Source: a virus. From it: DNA of 21,636 nt. Where the stretch lies: IMG/VR virus record IMGVR_UViG_3300045135_001688, positions 1-21,636 of that record. One strand, written 5' to 3'. How positions within the stretch are numbered: position 1 is the stretch's first letter; each line of letters starts with the position of its first letter. Shown here piece after piece: positions 1 to 7,141 of the stretch. Both the position numbers and the translations under genes were made by a program. The notes under the pieces were generated by a model. The model did no database searches. It worked only from the letters and a program-made list of their open reading frames with translations, and was not told the origin of the DNA.

Positions 1-1
1 A

Positions 2-55
2 GACGAATTTCGGGACGGCGTTATTCGTATCCCTCTCGAATCAAGGAACCCATAG
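2..55 (+). CDS. C-terminal end of an upstream phage gene (partial)
   Basis: The frame starting at base 2 is open from the left edge to a TAG at 53-55 and reads DEFRDGVIRIPLESRNP. The mix of residues looks like real coding sequence, and the stop lies just before the AGGAG of the next gene, as expected in this compact operon. The rest of the gene is outside the window, so the product cannot be named; given what follows it is probably a virion structural protein. The assignment is inference from an open frame and spacing. Confidence 0.5.
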   Translation, partial: DEFRDGVIRIPLESRNP

Positions 56-64
56 GAGATTATT

Positions 65-511
65 ATGGCAATTACTCAAGCTGTATGCAACAGTTTCAAA
101 GTGGAAATCCTTAAAGGCCTACATGATTTTACGGCTACGACAGGGAACACTTTTAAACTAGCGCTATACGATTCAGAAGCAACATTAAATAAATCAACAA
201 CTGCATTTTCAGGAACCGATGAAGTTGCAAACTCAGGAACATATTCAGAAGGTGGAGGGGCGTTAACATCTGTTACTCCTGCTTTATCTACAGACACTGC
301 TGTTTGTGACTTTGCTGATATATCCTTTACAAGTGCAACTATTTCAGCACAAGCTGCTGTTATTTATAATAGTTCAACTGTATCTGGTTTAACTACAAAC
401 GCATCTGTTTGTGTATTAGACTTTGGCGGTGTTAAATCTTCAACTTCAGGAACATTTACAATTACGTTTCCTGCTGCTGAAGCAACTGCTGCAATTCTAA
501 GGATCGCATAA
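65..511 (+). CDS. Phage virion structural protein, unknown role
   Basis: 148 aa, with a good Shine-Dalgarno (AGGAG at 54-58) before the ATG. The composition is rich in Thr, Ser, Ala and Gly with alternating hydrophobic and small residues, typical of beta-rich phage head or tail proteins; there is no signal peptide or membrane segment. The N-terminus (AITQAVCNSFKVEILKG) and a following 'TFKLALYDS' stretch match my recollection of a hypothetical virion protein encoded beside tail genes in uncultured marine phages. It is followed 11 bases later by the W-rich repeat protein, so it is probably co-transcribed and tail-associated. No catalytic motif is visible. The virion role is inferred from composition and context. 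Confidence 0.6.
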   Translation: MAITQAVCNSFKVEILKGLHDFTATTGNTFKLALYDSEATLNKSTTAFSGTDEVANSGTYSEGGGALTSVTPALSTDTAVCDFADISFTSATISAQAAVIYNSSTVSGLTTNASVCVLDFGGVKSSTSGTFTITFPAAEATAAILRIA

Positions 512-522
512 GGAGATAAATT

Positions 523-1653
523 ATGACTACCCCACTTACAGGATGGGGGCGGTCAACCTGGAACAATGGTGCTTGGAACCAAGGTGGTACTGTTGACGCC
601 ACAGGTGTTAGCCTCACATCCAGTGTTAATGATGTTGGTCTAGTATTAGATATTGATGTCACTCTTACGGGAGTGAGTGCTACCACAAGCACGACCATTC
701 AAATTAGAGAAGGTTGGAATCGAGGATTAAATGTTAGTGATGCCAATCTTACCAGTTTTGGTTGGGGCAACGGTGCGTGGGGCAACGGTAATAACACTGT
801 TTCCGTAACTGGTATTGGTCTTACTTCTTCTTTAGGAGAAGAGAGCATAACAGGAACCGCAAGTATTACTCTACCAAGTGTAGCTTTAACAAGTAGCACA
901 GGAACCGCTGTTGCGACTGGTATTGCAGTTGCTACACCAACAGGTAATCAATTAACAGCATCTTTAGGCACGGAGACAGTTGCTACTGATCAAAATATTT
1001 CCGTAACTGGTATTGGCATGACATCTTCTTTAGGAGATGAGTCAACCTCAGTTACAAAAACAACTGGTTGGAACCGTGATACAGACATTAACACAGGAGA
1101 TGCAATTGGATGGGGCAATCAACAATGGGGTGCAACAGGCCTTTCTCAAGCACTTACAGGGCAAGCTTTAACAGCTTCTTTAGGAACAGAAACAGTCGCT
1201 ACTGATCAAATTTTATCCGTAACTGGCGTTGCAACAACTTCATCTATAGGTACTTTCTCAATATCAGGGGATTCACAGGTAACTGTTGTCGCTGCAAGTG
1301 AACCAGAACTTGATATTTTTGTTGGAACAGCAGAATCTTCTATAGGAAAAACAGCTTTCCCTACTGGAAATCAATTAAGTGCTTCGCTTGGCACTGTTTT
1401 AACATCTATTGAATTAACTGGTTTAGGTATGACTTCATCATTAGGTGAAGAAACACAAGAAACCATTTATACGGCTCCTAGTGTTTCTGCTACTTCGTCC
1501 GTTGGATCGCCTACTATATCAGGAAGTTCTACTTTGACAGTGACTGGCGTTTCTGCTACAAGTAATACAGGAAATTTACAAGGCACTTTTTGGAGTGCTG
1601 TAGACGACTCAAACAGCGATATAAGTTGGACCGAAGTTCATAAAGCTGCATAA
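523..1653 (+). CDS. Repeat-containing phage tail protein (W-G and 'LTSSLG' repeats)
   Basis: 376 aa with AGGAG upstream (511-515). The protein is built from tandem beta-type repeats of about 18-25 residues around the core V-x-L/M-T-S-S-L-G, broken by three tryptophan-rich linkers (GWGRSTWNNGAWNQG near the start, FGWGNGAWGNG near residue 80, IGWGNQQWGATG near residue 190). The repeat LTASLGTETVATDQ occurs twice. Repeats are nearly identical in DNA as well: the same 18 bases lie at 801-818 and 999-1016. Such Trp-Gly plus LTSSLG proteins are familiar next to tail fibre genes in marine phages, where they are thought to be virion surface proteins. No enzymatic domain is visible. Repeat number could vary by recombination. 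The fibre or adhesin role is inferred. Confidence 0.65.
   Translation: MTTPLTGWGRSTWNNGAWNQGGTVDATGVSLTSSVNDVGLVLDIDVTLTGVSATTSTTIQIREGWNRGLNVSDANLTSFGWGNGAWGNGNNTVSVTGIGLTSSLGEESITGTASITLPSVALTSSTGTAVATGIAVATPTGNQLTASLGTETVATDQNISVTGIGMTSSLGDESTSVTKTTGWNRDTDINTGDAIGWGNQQWGATGLSQALTGQALTASLGTETVATDQILSVTGVATTSSIGTFSISGDSQVTVVAASEPELDIFVGTAESSIGKTAFPTGNQLSASLGTVLTSIELTGLGMTSSLGEETQETIYTAPSVSATSSVGSPTISGSSTLTVTGVSATSNTGNLQGTFWSAVDDSNSDISWTEVHKAA
801..1226 (+). repeat. Near-identical DNA repeats inside the tail repeat gene
   Basis: TTCCGTAACTGGTATTGG occurs at 801-818 and 999-1016, with a shorter third copy (TCCGTAACTGG) at 1216-1226. A companion unit encoding ETVATDQ appears near 973-992 and 1189-1208 with few differences. 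The repeats stay in frame and encode the LTSSLG modules, so they fit recent intragenic duplication or gene conversion rather than a mobile element. Confidence 0.6.
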
Positions 1654-1687
1654 AAGTTTTGACAAACTTTATTTTTAACACTAAAAA
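1653..1687 (+). promoter_or_regulatory. Possible promoter or AT-rich hairpin before the tail fibre gene
   Basis: A perfect -35 hexamer TTGACA lies at 1659-1664, 17 bases before TAAAAA (1682-1687), which matches 4 of 6 of the -10 consensus. The -35 box is also the loop region of an inverted repeat, AAAGTTT (1653-1659) and AAACTTT (1664-1670), followed by ATTTTT. It could therefore instead be a weak terminator or transcript-end structure of the upstream gene. The stem is almost all A-T, which argues against a strong terminator. The sequence alone does not decide between the two. Confidence 0.3.
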
Positions 1688-1703
1688 TTATATAGGAGAT
1701 TAA

Positions 1704-2996
1704 ATGAGTTCAACATATTCAACAAGTTTGAGAATAGAGCTTCAAGCTACTGGTGCAAATTCAGGAACTTGGGGAACTATTACGAACAACAACTTTTCAC
1801 AATCATTAGAATTTGCAATCGCTGGTGTGGTAAATGTTGCATGTGGCGACGCTGCTGTAACAACTTTAACAAATGCAGATGGTCCACAATCACAGGCAAA
1901 TAACCAAGCAAGAAACGCACATATAAGACTTACAGGCGCTCATGGTGCAGTAAGAATAGCTCAGTTTCCAGCTACTCAAAAAGTTTATTTAATTACAAAC
2001 GCTACAACAGATTCAGGATCTTCTGGTCCTTATGCAATGACTTGTCGTTTAGGAGCTTCAGGTAATACAATTTCAATAGCTAACGGCACAACTAGACTTG
2101 TTTCAACAGATGGAACAAACTGGTATGATGTTTTTTCTTTAGCTGGTTCAATAGACCTACAAGGTCAAGAATTAATTTTAGATGCTGATGCAGATACAAG
2201 TTTAACTGCTGATACAGATGACCAAATAGATATTAAAATTGCAAACATTGATGTTGCAAATGTTACTACAGCTAATTCAGGTGATTTAGTAATTACTAAT
2301 GCTGTTCAAGATAAAGATATAGCTTTTAAAGGTGATGATGGCGGAGGAGCCATTACTGCTTTAAGTTTAGATATGTCTGATGCAGGTAAAGCTACCTTTA
2401 ATGGTGTAGTAAACGCTGACGCAGGTGTTACTATCGACAATATTACAATTGATGGAACAGAGATAGATTTATCATCTGGCGATTTAACTTTAGATGTTGC
2501 AGGTGATATTATTTTAGACGCGGGTGGTAACAACTGGTCTTTTAAAAGTGGAGGCACGGAAATAGCTGCCTTTAATAATGCTAGTAATAATTTAGAAATA
2601 GAAACAAAAGTATCTGATGCTGATTTATTAATAAAAGGTAGTGATGGTGGTTCTGGTATTACAGCGTGTACTTTTGATATGTCTGCTGCAGGTAAAGCTA
2701 CGTTTAATGATGATGTAGTTGCATTTTCAGATGAAAGATTAAAAAGTAATATTGAAACTATACCAAATGCACTTGATAAAGTTTTAAAAATGAGAGGTGT
2801 AAATTTCGAAAAGAACGGACACAAGAGCATGGGTGTGATTGCACAAGAGGTACAAAAAATTATTCCTGAAGTTGTTTCAACTGAGATGAAAGACGGAGAG
2901 GAGTATCTTGGAGTTGCATATCCTAATATGGTCGGTGTTCTAATAGAAGCTATAAAGGATTTACAAAATCAAGTTAATGAATTAAAGAAAGGATAA
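1704..2996 (+). CDS. Phage tail fibre/spike with C-terminal S74 self-cleaving chaperone domain
   Basis: 430 aa, AGGAGAT just upstream. The N-terminal third (STSLRIELQATGANSGTWG onward) is the usual tail-attachment style of marine phage fibres. The middle holds Asp/Gly-rich beta modules, including a duplicated unit at about residues 203-233 and 307-335 (each ending DMS-x-AGKATFN). The C-terminus is an intramolecular chaperone of the peptidase S74/endosialidase type: SDERLKSNI with Ser342 and Lys347 as the expected Ser-Lys dyad, then GVIAQEVQKIIPEVV and a terminal helix. In this family the chaperone directs trimer folding and then releases itself by cutting just before the Ser, which here would leave a 341-residue fibre and an 89-residue fragment. 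It probably acts in host recognition; the receptor is unknown. Confidence 0.88.
   Translation: MSSTYSTSLRIELQATGANSGTWGTITNNNFSQSLEFAIAGVVNVACGDAAVTTLTNADGPQSQANNQARNAHIRLTGAHGAVRIAQFPATQKVYLITNATTDSGSSGPYAMTCRLGASGNTISIANGTTRLVSTDGTNWYDVFSLAGSIDLQGQELILDADADTSLTADTDDQIDIKIANIDVANVTTANSGDLVITNAVQDKDIAFKGDDGGGAITALSLDMSDAGKATFNGVVNADAGVTIDNITIDGTEIDLSSGDLTLDVAGDIILDAGGNNWSFKSGGTEIAAFNNASNNLEIETKVSDADLLIKGSDGGSGITACTFDMSAAGKATFNDDVVAFSDERLKSNIETIPNALDKVLKMRGVNFEKNGHKSMGVIAQEVQKIIPEVVSTEMKDGEEYLGVAYPNMVGVLIEAIKDLQNQVNELKKG
2370..2709 (+). repeat. Duplicated module within the tail fibre gene
   Basis: The 34-base segments at 2370-2403 and 2676-2709 differ at only two positions and encode DMSDAGKATFN and DMSAAGKATFN. 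The surrounding residues (FKGDDGGGAIT and IKGSDGGSGIT) are similar too, so the duplicated unit is about 30 residues. It looks like an intragenic duplication of a fibre shaft module. Confidence 0.6.
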
Positions 2997-2999
2997 ATT

Positions 3000-4064
3000 A
3001 TGGCAGTCCCTTCAAGTGGAGCAGTATCAATACAAGATCTTGTAGATGAGTTTGGAGGTTCCGCTCCTCACGCTATGAGTGAATACTACCGTGGAGGTAG
3101 TGAAGTTCCTAACGTTCCAGCTAACAGTGGCGTTCCTACTTCAGGGACACTCGCATTATCAGATTTTTATGGTGCAGTTGACGCTGTATTTATTGTTGGA
3201 ACTGGCGGTACAATAACAACTTCTGGTGATTATAAAATTCATACATTTACAAGTTCAGGAACATTTGAAGTTACTACACTGGGTAATTCAGCAGGTTCTA
3301 ACACTGTGGAATATCTAGTAGTCGCTGGCGGTGGCGGTGGCGGTGCAGATCACGGTGGCGGTGGCGGTGCAGGGGGAATGAGACATAATTTTCCAAGCCC
3401 AGCTACAGGAGGCCTTTCTGTATCAGCTACAACCTATCCTATAACTGTAGGTGGCGGTGGAGCCAATAATAATAACGGAAGAAGCACTGCGAGCCAAGGT
3501 TCTAATGGAGCCAATTCAGTTTTTTCATCAATAACTTCAGCTGGTGGCGGCGGAGGTAATACTTTTAATAATAGAGGTTCAACAGCTAAATCAGGTGGGT
3601 CAGGAGGAGGTTCTTCTCGTCGTGCCCCTGGTGGAGCAGGAAATACCCCTCCAGTAACTCCCTCACAAGGAAACAATGGTGGCACAACTTCCCCACAAGC
3701 ACCTCCTTCAGGAGCGGCAGGTGGCGGTGGTCACGGCGCAGTAGGAGGAGTAAATAGTGGTGCTGTTGGTGGTACTGGCGGCACTGGAACAAATTTATCT
3801 ATTACAGGAAGTTCAGTAGGTTACGCTGGCGGTGGCGCAGGATCAGGTCAAAGCGGCGGTGGTTCTGCACCCCCAATAGGTGGTGGTGGAGTAGGATCAG
3901 GAGGTCCTCCTAGTTCAGGCCCTACATCTACTGCTGGCGCCAATGGAAGAGGTGGCGGTGGCGGTGGAGGTGCAGGAGACGGTGGCGGTGCTCCAGGTCC
4001 AGGCCCTTCTCATGGTAGTTCTGGTGGAGACGGTGTAGTAATAGTTAGGTACAAATATCAATAG
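3000..4064 (+). CDS. Glycine-rich phage tail protein (putative adhesin)
   Basis: 354 aa, starting 3 bases after the fibre stop with AAAGGA as ribosome binding site. Residues 1-60 form a small conserved N-terminal part (SGAVSIQDLVDEFGG ... LALSDFYGA). Then comes a beta entry segment (IHTFTSSGTFEVTT, VEYLVVAGGGGGG), and the rest is a Gly/Ser/Pro-rich stretch ending GDGVVIVRYKYQ. This arrangement is the glycine-rich domain of many marine phage tail proteins. Gly-rich tracts of this sort may pack as polyglycine-II helices, as known for the gp38-type adhesins of T-even-like phages. The position after the S74 fibre suggests a receptor-binding tip. The GGTGGCGGT codon tracts are prone to length changes, which could vary the tip. 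It is also a conceivable substrate for the downstream hydroxylases, which is speculation. Confidence 0.75.
   Translation: MAVPSSGAVSIQDLVDEFGGSAPHAMSEYYRGGSEVPNVPANSGVPTSGTLALSDFYGAVDAVFIVGTGGTITTSGDYKIHTFTSSGTFEVTTLGNSAGSNTVEYLVVAGGGGGGADHGGGGGAGGMRHNFPSPATGGLSVSATTYPITVGGGGANNNNGRSTASQGSNGANSVFSSITSAGGGGGNTFNNRGSTAKSGGSGGGSSRRAPGGAGNTPPVTPSQGNNGGTTSPQAPPSGAAGGGGHGAVGGVNSGAVGGTGGTGTNLSITGSSVGYAGGGAGSGQSGGGSAPPIGGGGVGSGGPPSSGPTSTAGANGRGGGGGGGAGDGGGAPGPGPSHGSSGGDGVVIVRYKYQ
3325..3372 (+). repeat. GGTGGC simple-sequence tracts coding for poly-glycine
   Basis: Two runs of alternating GGT/GGC codons are separated by the codons for Ala-Asp-His. Similar short tracts recur near 3950-3990. Each repeat unit is a multiple of three, so slippage would change tract length without breaking the frame. 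Confidence 0.6.
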
Positions 4065-4072
4065 GATTAAAT

Positions 4073-4543
4073 ATGGCTTATTTTGCTCGTTTAGATGATG
4101 ATAATAATGTTCTAGAAGTTCTTTCAGTTTCTCAGTCTGATGTTGATGCTAATGGTGGCGATTTATCAACTCAAGCTGAACAATGGGTTTCAGACAATAT
4201 AAAATTAGGAACTTATAAACAAACATTTAAAGATGGCTCTCATAGAGGGAAATACGCTGGAATTACAAATATCTATAAATCAGACATAGATAAGTTTGTC
4301 CCTGCACAACCTTGGGATAGTTGGGTTTTAAATAATAATGGGTGGTGGGAACCTCCAATTGCTTTTCCTAATAGTTTTGCTTTACCAACAGATCCAGTTA
4401 AAACCATCACGGTAGATTACACCATTTGGGATGAATCACGTAACACTTTTGTAACTTTAAATTTAGTTCCTGATTTTAGTGTAAGTGATAGTTTTTACTG
4501 GGATGACTCAGCTAATCCAAAAGTGTGGGTTAAAATTACTTAA
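4073..4543 (+). CDS. Tail-associated phage protein, cyanophage/pelagiphage type
   Basis: 156 aa with AGGA 6 bases before the ATG. Its layout matches a hypothetical protein common beside tail fibre genes in marine phages: MAYFARLDDDNNVLEVL-type start, a KYAGI segment, then PAQPWDSWVLNNNGWWEPP. The W-D-S-W and N-G-W-W-E-P-P motif at about residues 82-100 is characteristic. It is probably a small structural or fibre-assembly protein, since its homologs sit in structural modules; no enzymatic motif is visible. It is the last virion gene before the oxygenase run. The function is inferred from context. Confidence 0.65.
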   Translation: MAYFARLDDDNNVLEVLSVSQSDVDANGGDLSTQAEQWVSDNIKLGTYKQTFKDGSHRGKYAGITNIYKSDIDKFVPAQPWDSWVLNNNGWWEPPIAFPNSFALPTDPVKTITVDYTIWDESRNTFVTLNLVPDFSVSDSFYWDDSANPKVWVKIT

Positions 4544-4603
4544 CTATTTGTTTGCAGCCATAGTAAAATATGGTATGGGAGAAAGAAAAAAAGAAATTAT
4601 AGA

Positions 4604-5221
4604 GTGAATATTGAAATAGGATATTGGTTGTTCCAAAAAAAACTACCTCATCATATTTGTGATGATATTATTAAGTATGGGCTTTCACAAAAAGAATCTA
4701 TAGCATGGGTAGGGGAAGAAGAAATTCAACCAGAGAATAAAGAAGCAGTCGAGAAAGTACAAACACAAAGAAATTCAAATGTTGTTTGGTTACAACAAAG
4801 ATGGTTATACAGATATATACATCCTTTTATAAGAGATGCAAACCAAGCAGCGGGATGGAACTTTCAATGGGATTTTACTGAATCATGTCAATTTACAAAA
4901 TATAAACTTAATCAATTTTATCATTGGCATTGTGATTCCTTCACTAAACCTTATGATTGTCCTGGAAAACCAGAACATGGAAAAATAAGAAAATTATCAG
5001 CTGTAATATCTTTATCTGATGATGATGAGTATGAAGGTGGAGATTTTCAATTTGATTTTAGAAACTCTGATAAAGGAAAAAATGTTAAAAGTGTTAGAGA
5101 GTTTAGAAAAAAAGGAAGTGTAATTGTTTTCCCTTCTTTTATTTACCATAGAGTTACCCCTGTAACAAAAGGAACACGTTATAGTTTAGTGACTTGGAAT
5201 TTAGGATACCCTTATGTTTAA
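4604..5221 (+). CDS. 2OG-Fe(II) oxygenase, PKHD/prolyl-hydroxylase-like
   Basis: 205 aa with a GTG start. The frame is open back to the previous stop but holds no ATG, so GTG at 4604 is the first usable start; its ribosome binding site is weak. The double-stranded beta-helix core is clear: HWHCD with His109 and Asp111 as metal ligands, then LSAVISLSDDDEYEGGDF, IVFPSFIYHRV with His182 as the third ligand, and Arg192 in TRYSLV for the 2-oxoglutarate carboxylate. This HxD...H...R set and the YEGGDF/FPSFIYHRVTPV wording are those of PKHD-type hydroxylases. The expected reaction is 2-oxoglutarate plus O2-dependent hydroxylation; the substrate is unknown. The next gene starts inside its last codons (8-base overlap), so they are translationally coupled. 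Confidence 0.85.
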   Translation: MNIEIGYWLFQKKLPHHICDDIIKYGLSQKESIAWVGEEEIQPENKEAVEKVQTQRNSNVVWLQQRWLYRYIHPFIRDANQAAGWNFQWDFTESCQFTKYKLNQFYHWHCDSFTKPYDCPGKPEHGKIRKLSAVISLSDDDEYEGGDFQFDFRNSDKGKNVKSVREFRKKGSVIVFPSFIYHRVTPVTKGTRYSLVTWNLGYPYV

Positions 5222-5879
5222 AGATAAAAAATATGCTGTAGTAAAAAAAATGATACCTAAAGAGGTAGCAAATTTTCTTCATCACTATCTTTTAAGAAAA
5301 AGACAAACTGTTAAATTTTTAATGGATAATGACTGGTTTTCTCCGTTTGATCAAACATGGGGATCATGGAATGATGCGCAAATGCCAAATACATATTCTC
5401 ATTATTCTGATATGGCTATGGAAACTTTATTAGAAAGAGTAAAATTCCCTGCAGAGAGATCTACAGGATTAAGATTAGTTGAAACATATTCTTACGTACG
5501 TGTTTACAAACAAGGTGATATTTTACATCGACATAAAGATAGACCTTCTTGTGAAATTTCATGTACTTTAAATCTTGGTGGTGATGAATGGCCTATATAT
5601 TTAGATCCTACTGGACAGTCTAGTGTTTTACACGGAAGCGAGACAACAACAGTTCTTAAATCAAATCCAAATAAAGGAACTAAAATAGTACTTAGACCAG
5701 GAGATGGATTAATTTATAGTGGTTGTGATTTAGAACATTGGAGGGAACCTTTTGATGGATTAGAATGTTCTCAAGTATTTTTACATTACAATAATTTAGA
5801 TGGAAATTTTCAAAATAAAAATAGTTTTGATAATCGTCCTATGTTGGGTCTTCCATCTTCATTTAAAGGAGGTAATTAA
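5214..5879 (+). CDS. 2OG-Fe(II) oxygenase family protein
   Basis: 221 aa, overlapping the preceding hydroxylase gene by 8 bases. The core shows YVRVYKQGDILHRHKDRPSC with His107 and Asp109 as the HxD pair, followed by ISCTLNLGGDEWPIYLD, LRPGDGLIYSG and a distal His175 in CDLEHWREPFDG. Arg177, two residues after the distal His, or a residue in the next strand could bind 2-oxoglutarate. The wording resembles the small 2OG oxygenases often seen in cyanophage genomes. Residues 1-85 contain an HHYLLRKRQ-like helix and are not recognised. It belongs to a different sequence type from both its neighbours, so this run is not a simple tandem duplication. The substrate is unknown. The 3' end encodes the ribosome binding site of the next gene. 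Confidence 0.75.
   Translation: MFKDKKYAVVKKMIPKEVANFLHHYLLRKRQTVKFLMDNDWFSPFDQTWGSWNDAQMPNTYSHYSDMAMETLLERVKFPAERSTGLRLVETYSYVRVYKQGDILHRHKDRPSCEISCTLNLGGDEWPIYLDPTGQSSVLHGSETTTVLKSNPNKGTKIVLRPGDGLIYSGCDLEHWREPFDGLECSQVFLHYNNLDGNFQNKNSFDNRPMLGLPSSFKGGN
5865..5873 (+). promoter_or_regulatory. Perfect Shine-Dalgarno before the degenerate oxygenase
   Basis: AAAGGAGGT lies 5 bases before the ATG at 5879, inside the last codons of the preceding gene. It is the strongest ribosome binding site in the oxygenase run and argues that the downstream protein is made in quantity although its catalytic residues look altered. Confidence 0.75.
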
Positions 5880-6505
5880 TGACCATATATGATGTTTTTC
5901 CCAAAACAATTAAAACCGTGGATTTAGATATTTTAAAAAATAAAAAAACTAAAGAAGATCTTGATAAAATTTTAAAAGAACAAGATTATTTATGGAATAA
6001 TGATTACAGAGAGTATGGTCATTACAGCGGAAATCAATATGTTTTAGATAAACCTGAACTAAAAGATTTAAAAAAAGAAATTGCTTTTAAAGTTCTTGAA
6101 TTTGGAATTAAAGATTATGGCCATGATTTAAAAGCTATTAGGGTAATTTCTTCTTGGACACACGAAGTTGGAACTGATCAATTTATACCAGCTCAAAGAC
6201 ACGCTAATAGTTATATTTCAGGTTGTGTTTATTTAAAAGATGGTCCAACAATATGTTTTACAGATAATGAAGATGGAAATAAAATGTTTAACTTTTCTCC
6301 TTTAATACACCAGCCAGAAAGATTTCCTAGATCGTGGAAAAATTTTTGTATGAAACCAAAAGCTGGAATGCTTATAATGTTTCCCTCTAATTTATTTTAC
6401 GCTATTGAAAAAAACAAATCGAAAGAAGAAAAATATTTTATGTCTTTCAATACATTACCTGTTGGTTCTTTAGGAACGTTTGGAAGTTTATTACATATTA
6501 AGTAA
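5879..6505 (+). CDS. Degenerate 2OG-Fe(II) oxygenase-like protein, metal ligands altered
   Basis: 208 aa; its ATG overlaps the previous stop (TAATG). The C-terminal half aligns by eye with the oxygenases at 6509, 8028 and 12990: RHANSYISGCVYLKDGP corresponds to their HxHxxxxLSGxxYL segment, and GMLIMFPSNLFYAIE to their FPSWLxH segment. The first His of the pair is replaced (Gln106 where paralogs have His; His108 kept), and the distal His is Tyr174 where paralogs have His. The 2-oxoglutarate-binding Arg is Lys185. With two of three expected ligands missing it is probably not a standard Fe/2OG enzyme. It could bind a partner or ligand, or use another chemistry. The fold is inferred from motif spacing; the loss of ligands is directly visible. 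Confidence 0.65.
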   Translation: MTIYDVFPKTIKTVDLDILKNKKTKEDLDKILKEQDYLWNNDYREYGHYSGNQYVLDKPELKDLKKEIAFKVLEFGIKDYGHDLKAIRVISSWTHEVGTDQFIPAQRHANSYISGCVYLKDGPTICFTDNEDGNKMFNFSPLIHQPERFPRSWKNFCMKPKAGMLIMFPSNLFYAIEKNKSKEEKYFMSFNTLPVGSLGTFGSLLHIK

Positions 6506-6508
6506 TAA

Positions 6509-7141
6509 ATGGAGCATCCTGATCCTTTTATAATATCTACTTTTTTTAATGTTTCAAAAAATGGTCGTTTTACTACGCCAGAGTTAAATTTACACAACGG
6601 TGGAAAAATTAGAACATGGTTTCCATTATCGATTTATGAAACTCACACAGTTGATTGGAAAAAAATTCCTGATTATCAAGAAAAAATATTTAAACCTAAC
6701 ATCAATGTTTTTACATCTCCTTTTTTTAATTCTTTGCGTATTAATATTCTTAATCATTCTAAAGAATTTTTAAAACAATTGGGGTACGATGATAATTTTT
6801 GTGACTCTTCATATATTAAAAATATGACTTGTGAAATTACACATAAAGGACATACAGAAAATCGTCATACTCATTCAGAATCTTTGTTAACTGGAGAATA
6901 TTATTTAAAATCACATCCAAACGATAAATTAAGATTTTATCCTTATCAAGATATAAAACCTCTTGTTCATTCTGTTAATGAATTATCATATGAATACGCA
7001 ACATATGAATGCCGTCTTGGAACTTTGTTATTTTTTTTAGGCAGCGCAATACACCAAAGCCTCCCTCAACAAGAGGAGGAAAAAATAACAATTAAATTTA
7101 ATGTTGCGAGTGATCCTATTTTAGATAAATTTATCGAATGA
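6509..7141 (+). CDS. 2OG-Fe(II) oxygenase family protein (HxH...H type)
   Basis: 210 aa, starting 3 bases after the previous stop, without a clear Shine-Dalgarno, which suggests re-initiation. The core has NRHTHSESLLTGEYYL with His120 and His122, then LGTLLFFLGSAIHQS with His182 as the distal ligand. The usual Arg of the last strand is Lys192 in EEKITIKFN. This pattern is that of the putative 2OG oxygenase family whose hallmark is HxHxxSxLSGxYYL followed by FPSxLxH and RxSxSFN. Residues 1-110 include a WFPLSIYE start-like segment typical of the family near residue 38, so the first 35 residues are an extension. Arg-to-Lys raises a question about 2-oxoglutarate affinity. Substrate unknown. The next gene begins within the stop (ATGA). 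Confidence 0.72.
   Translation: MEHPDPFIISTFFNVSKNGRFTTPELNLHNGGKIRTWFPLSIYETHTVDWKKIPDYQEKIFKPNINVFTSPFFNSLRINILNHSKEFLKQLGYDDNFCDSSYIKNMTCEITHKGHTENRHTHSESLLTGEYYLKSHPNDKLRFYPYQDIKPLVHSVNELSYEYATYECRLGTLLFFLGSAIHQSLPQQEEEKITIKFNVASDPILDKFIE

Noticed and set aside
2306-2830. 174-codon open frame on the - strand opposite the tail fibre gene
   Set aside because: The + strand encodes a clear fibre with an S74 domain there; the opposite frame is a by-product of its Asp/Ala codon use and has no ribosome binding site or homology-like features.
3434-3685. Proline-rich open frame on the - strand opposite the glycine-rich protein
   Set aside because: Poly-Pro arises automatically as the complement of Gly codons (GGN gives CCN); there is no independent coding evidence.
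4544-4603. Promoter (TTGCAG and TATGGG) and CCATA/TATGG hairpin before the first oxygenase
   Set aside because: The boxes match consensus poorly and the hairpin stem is 5 bp and AT-rich without a T-run; not enough to call a site.
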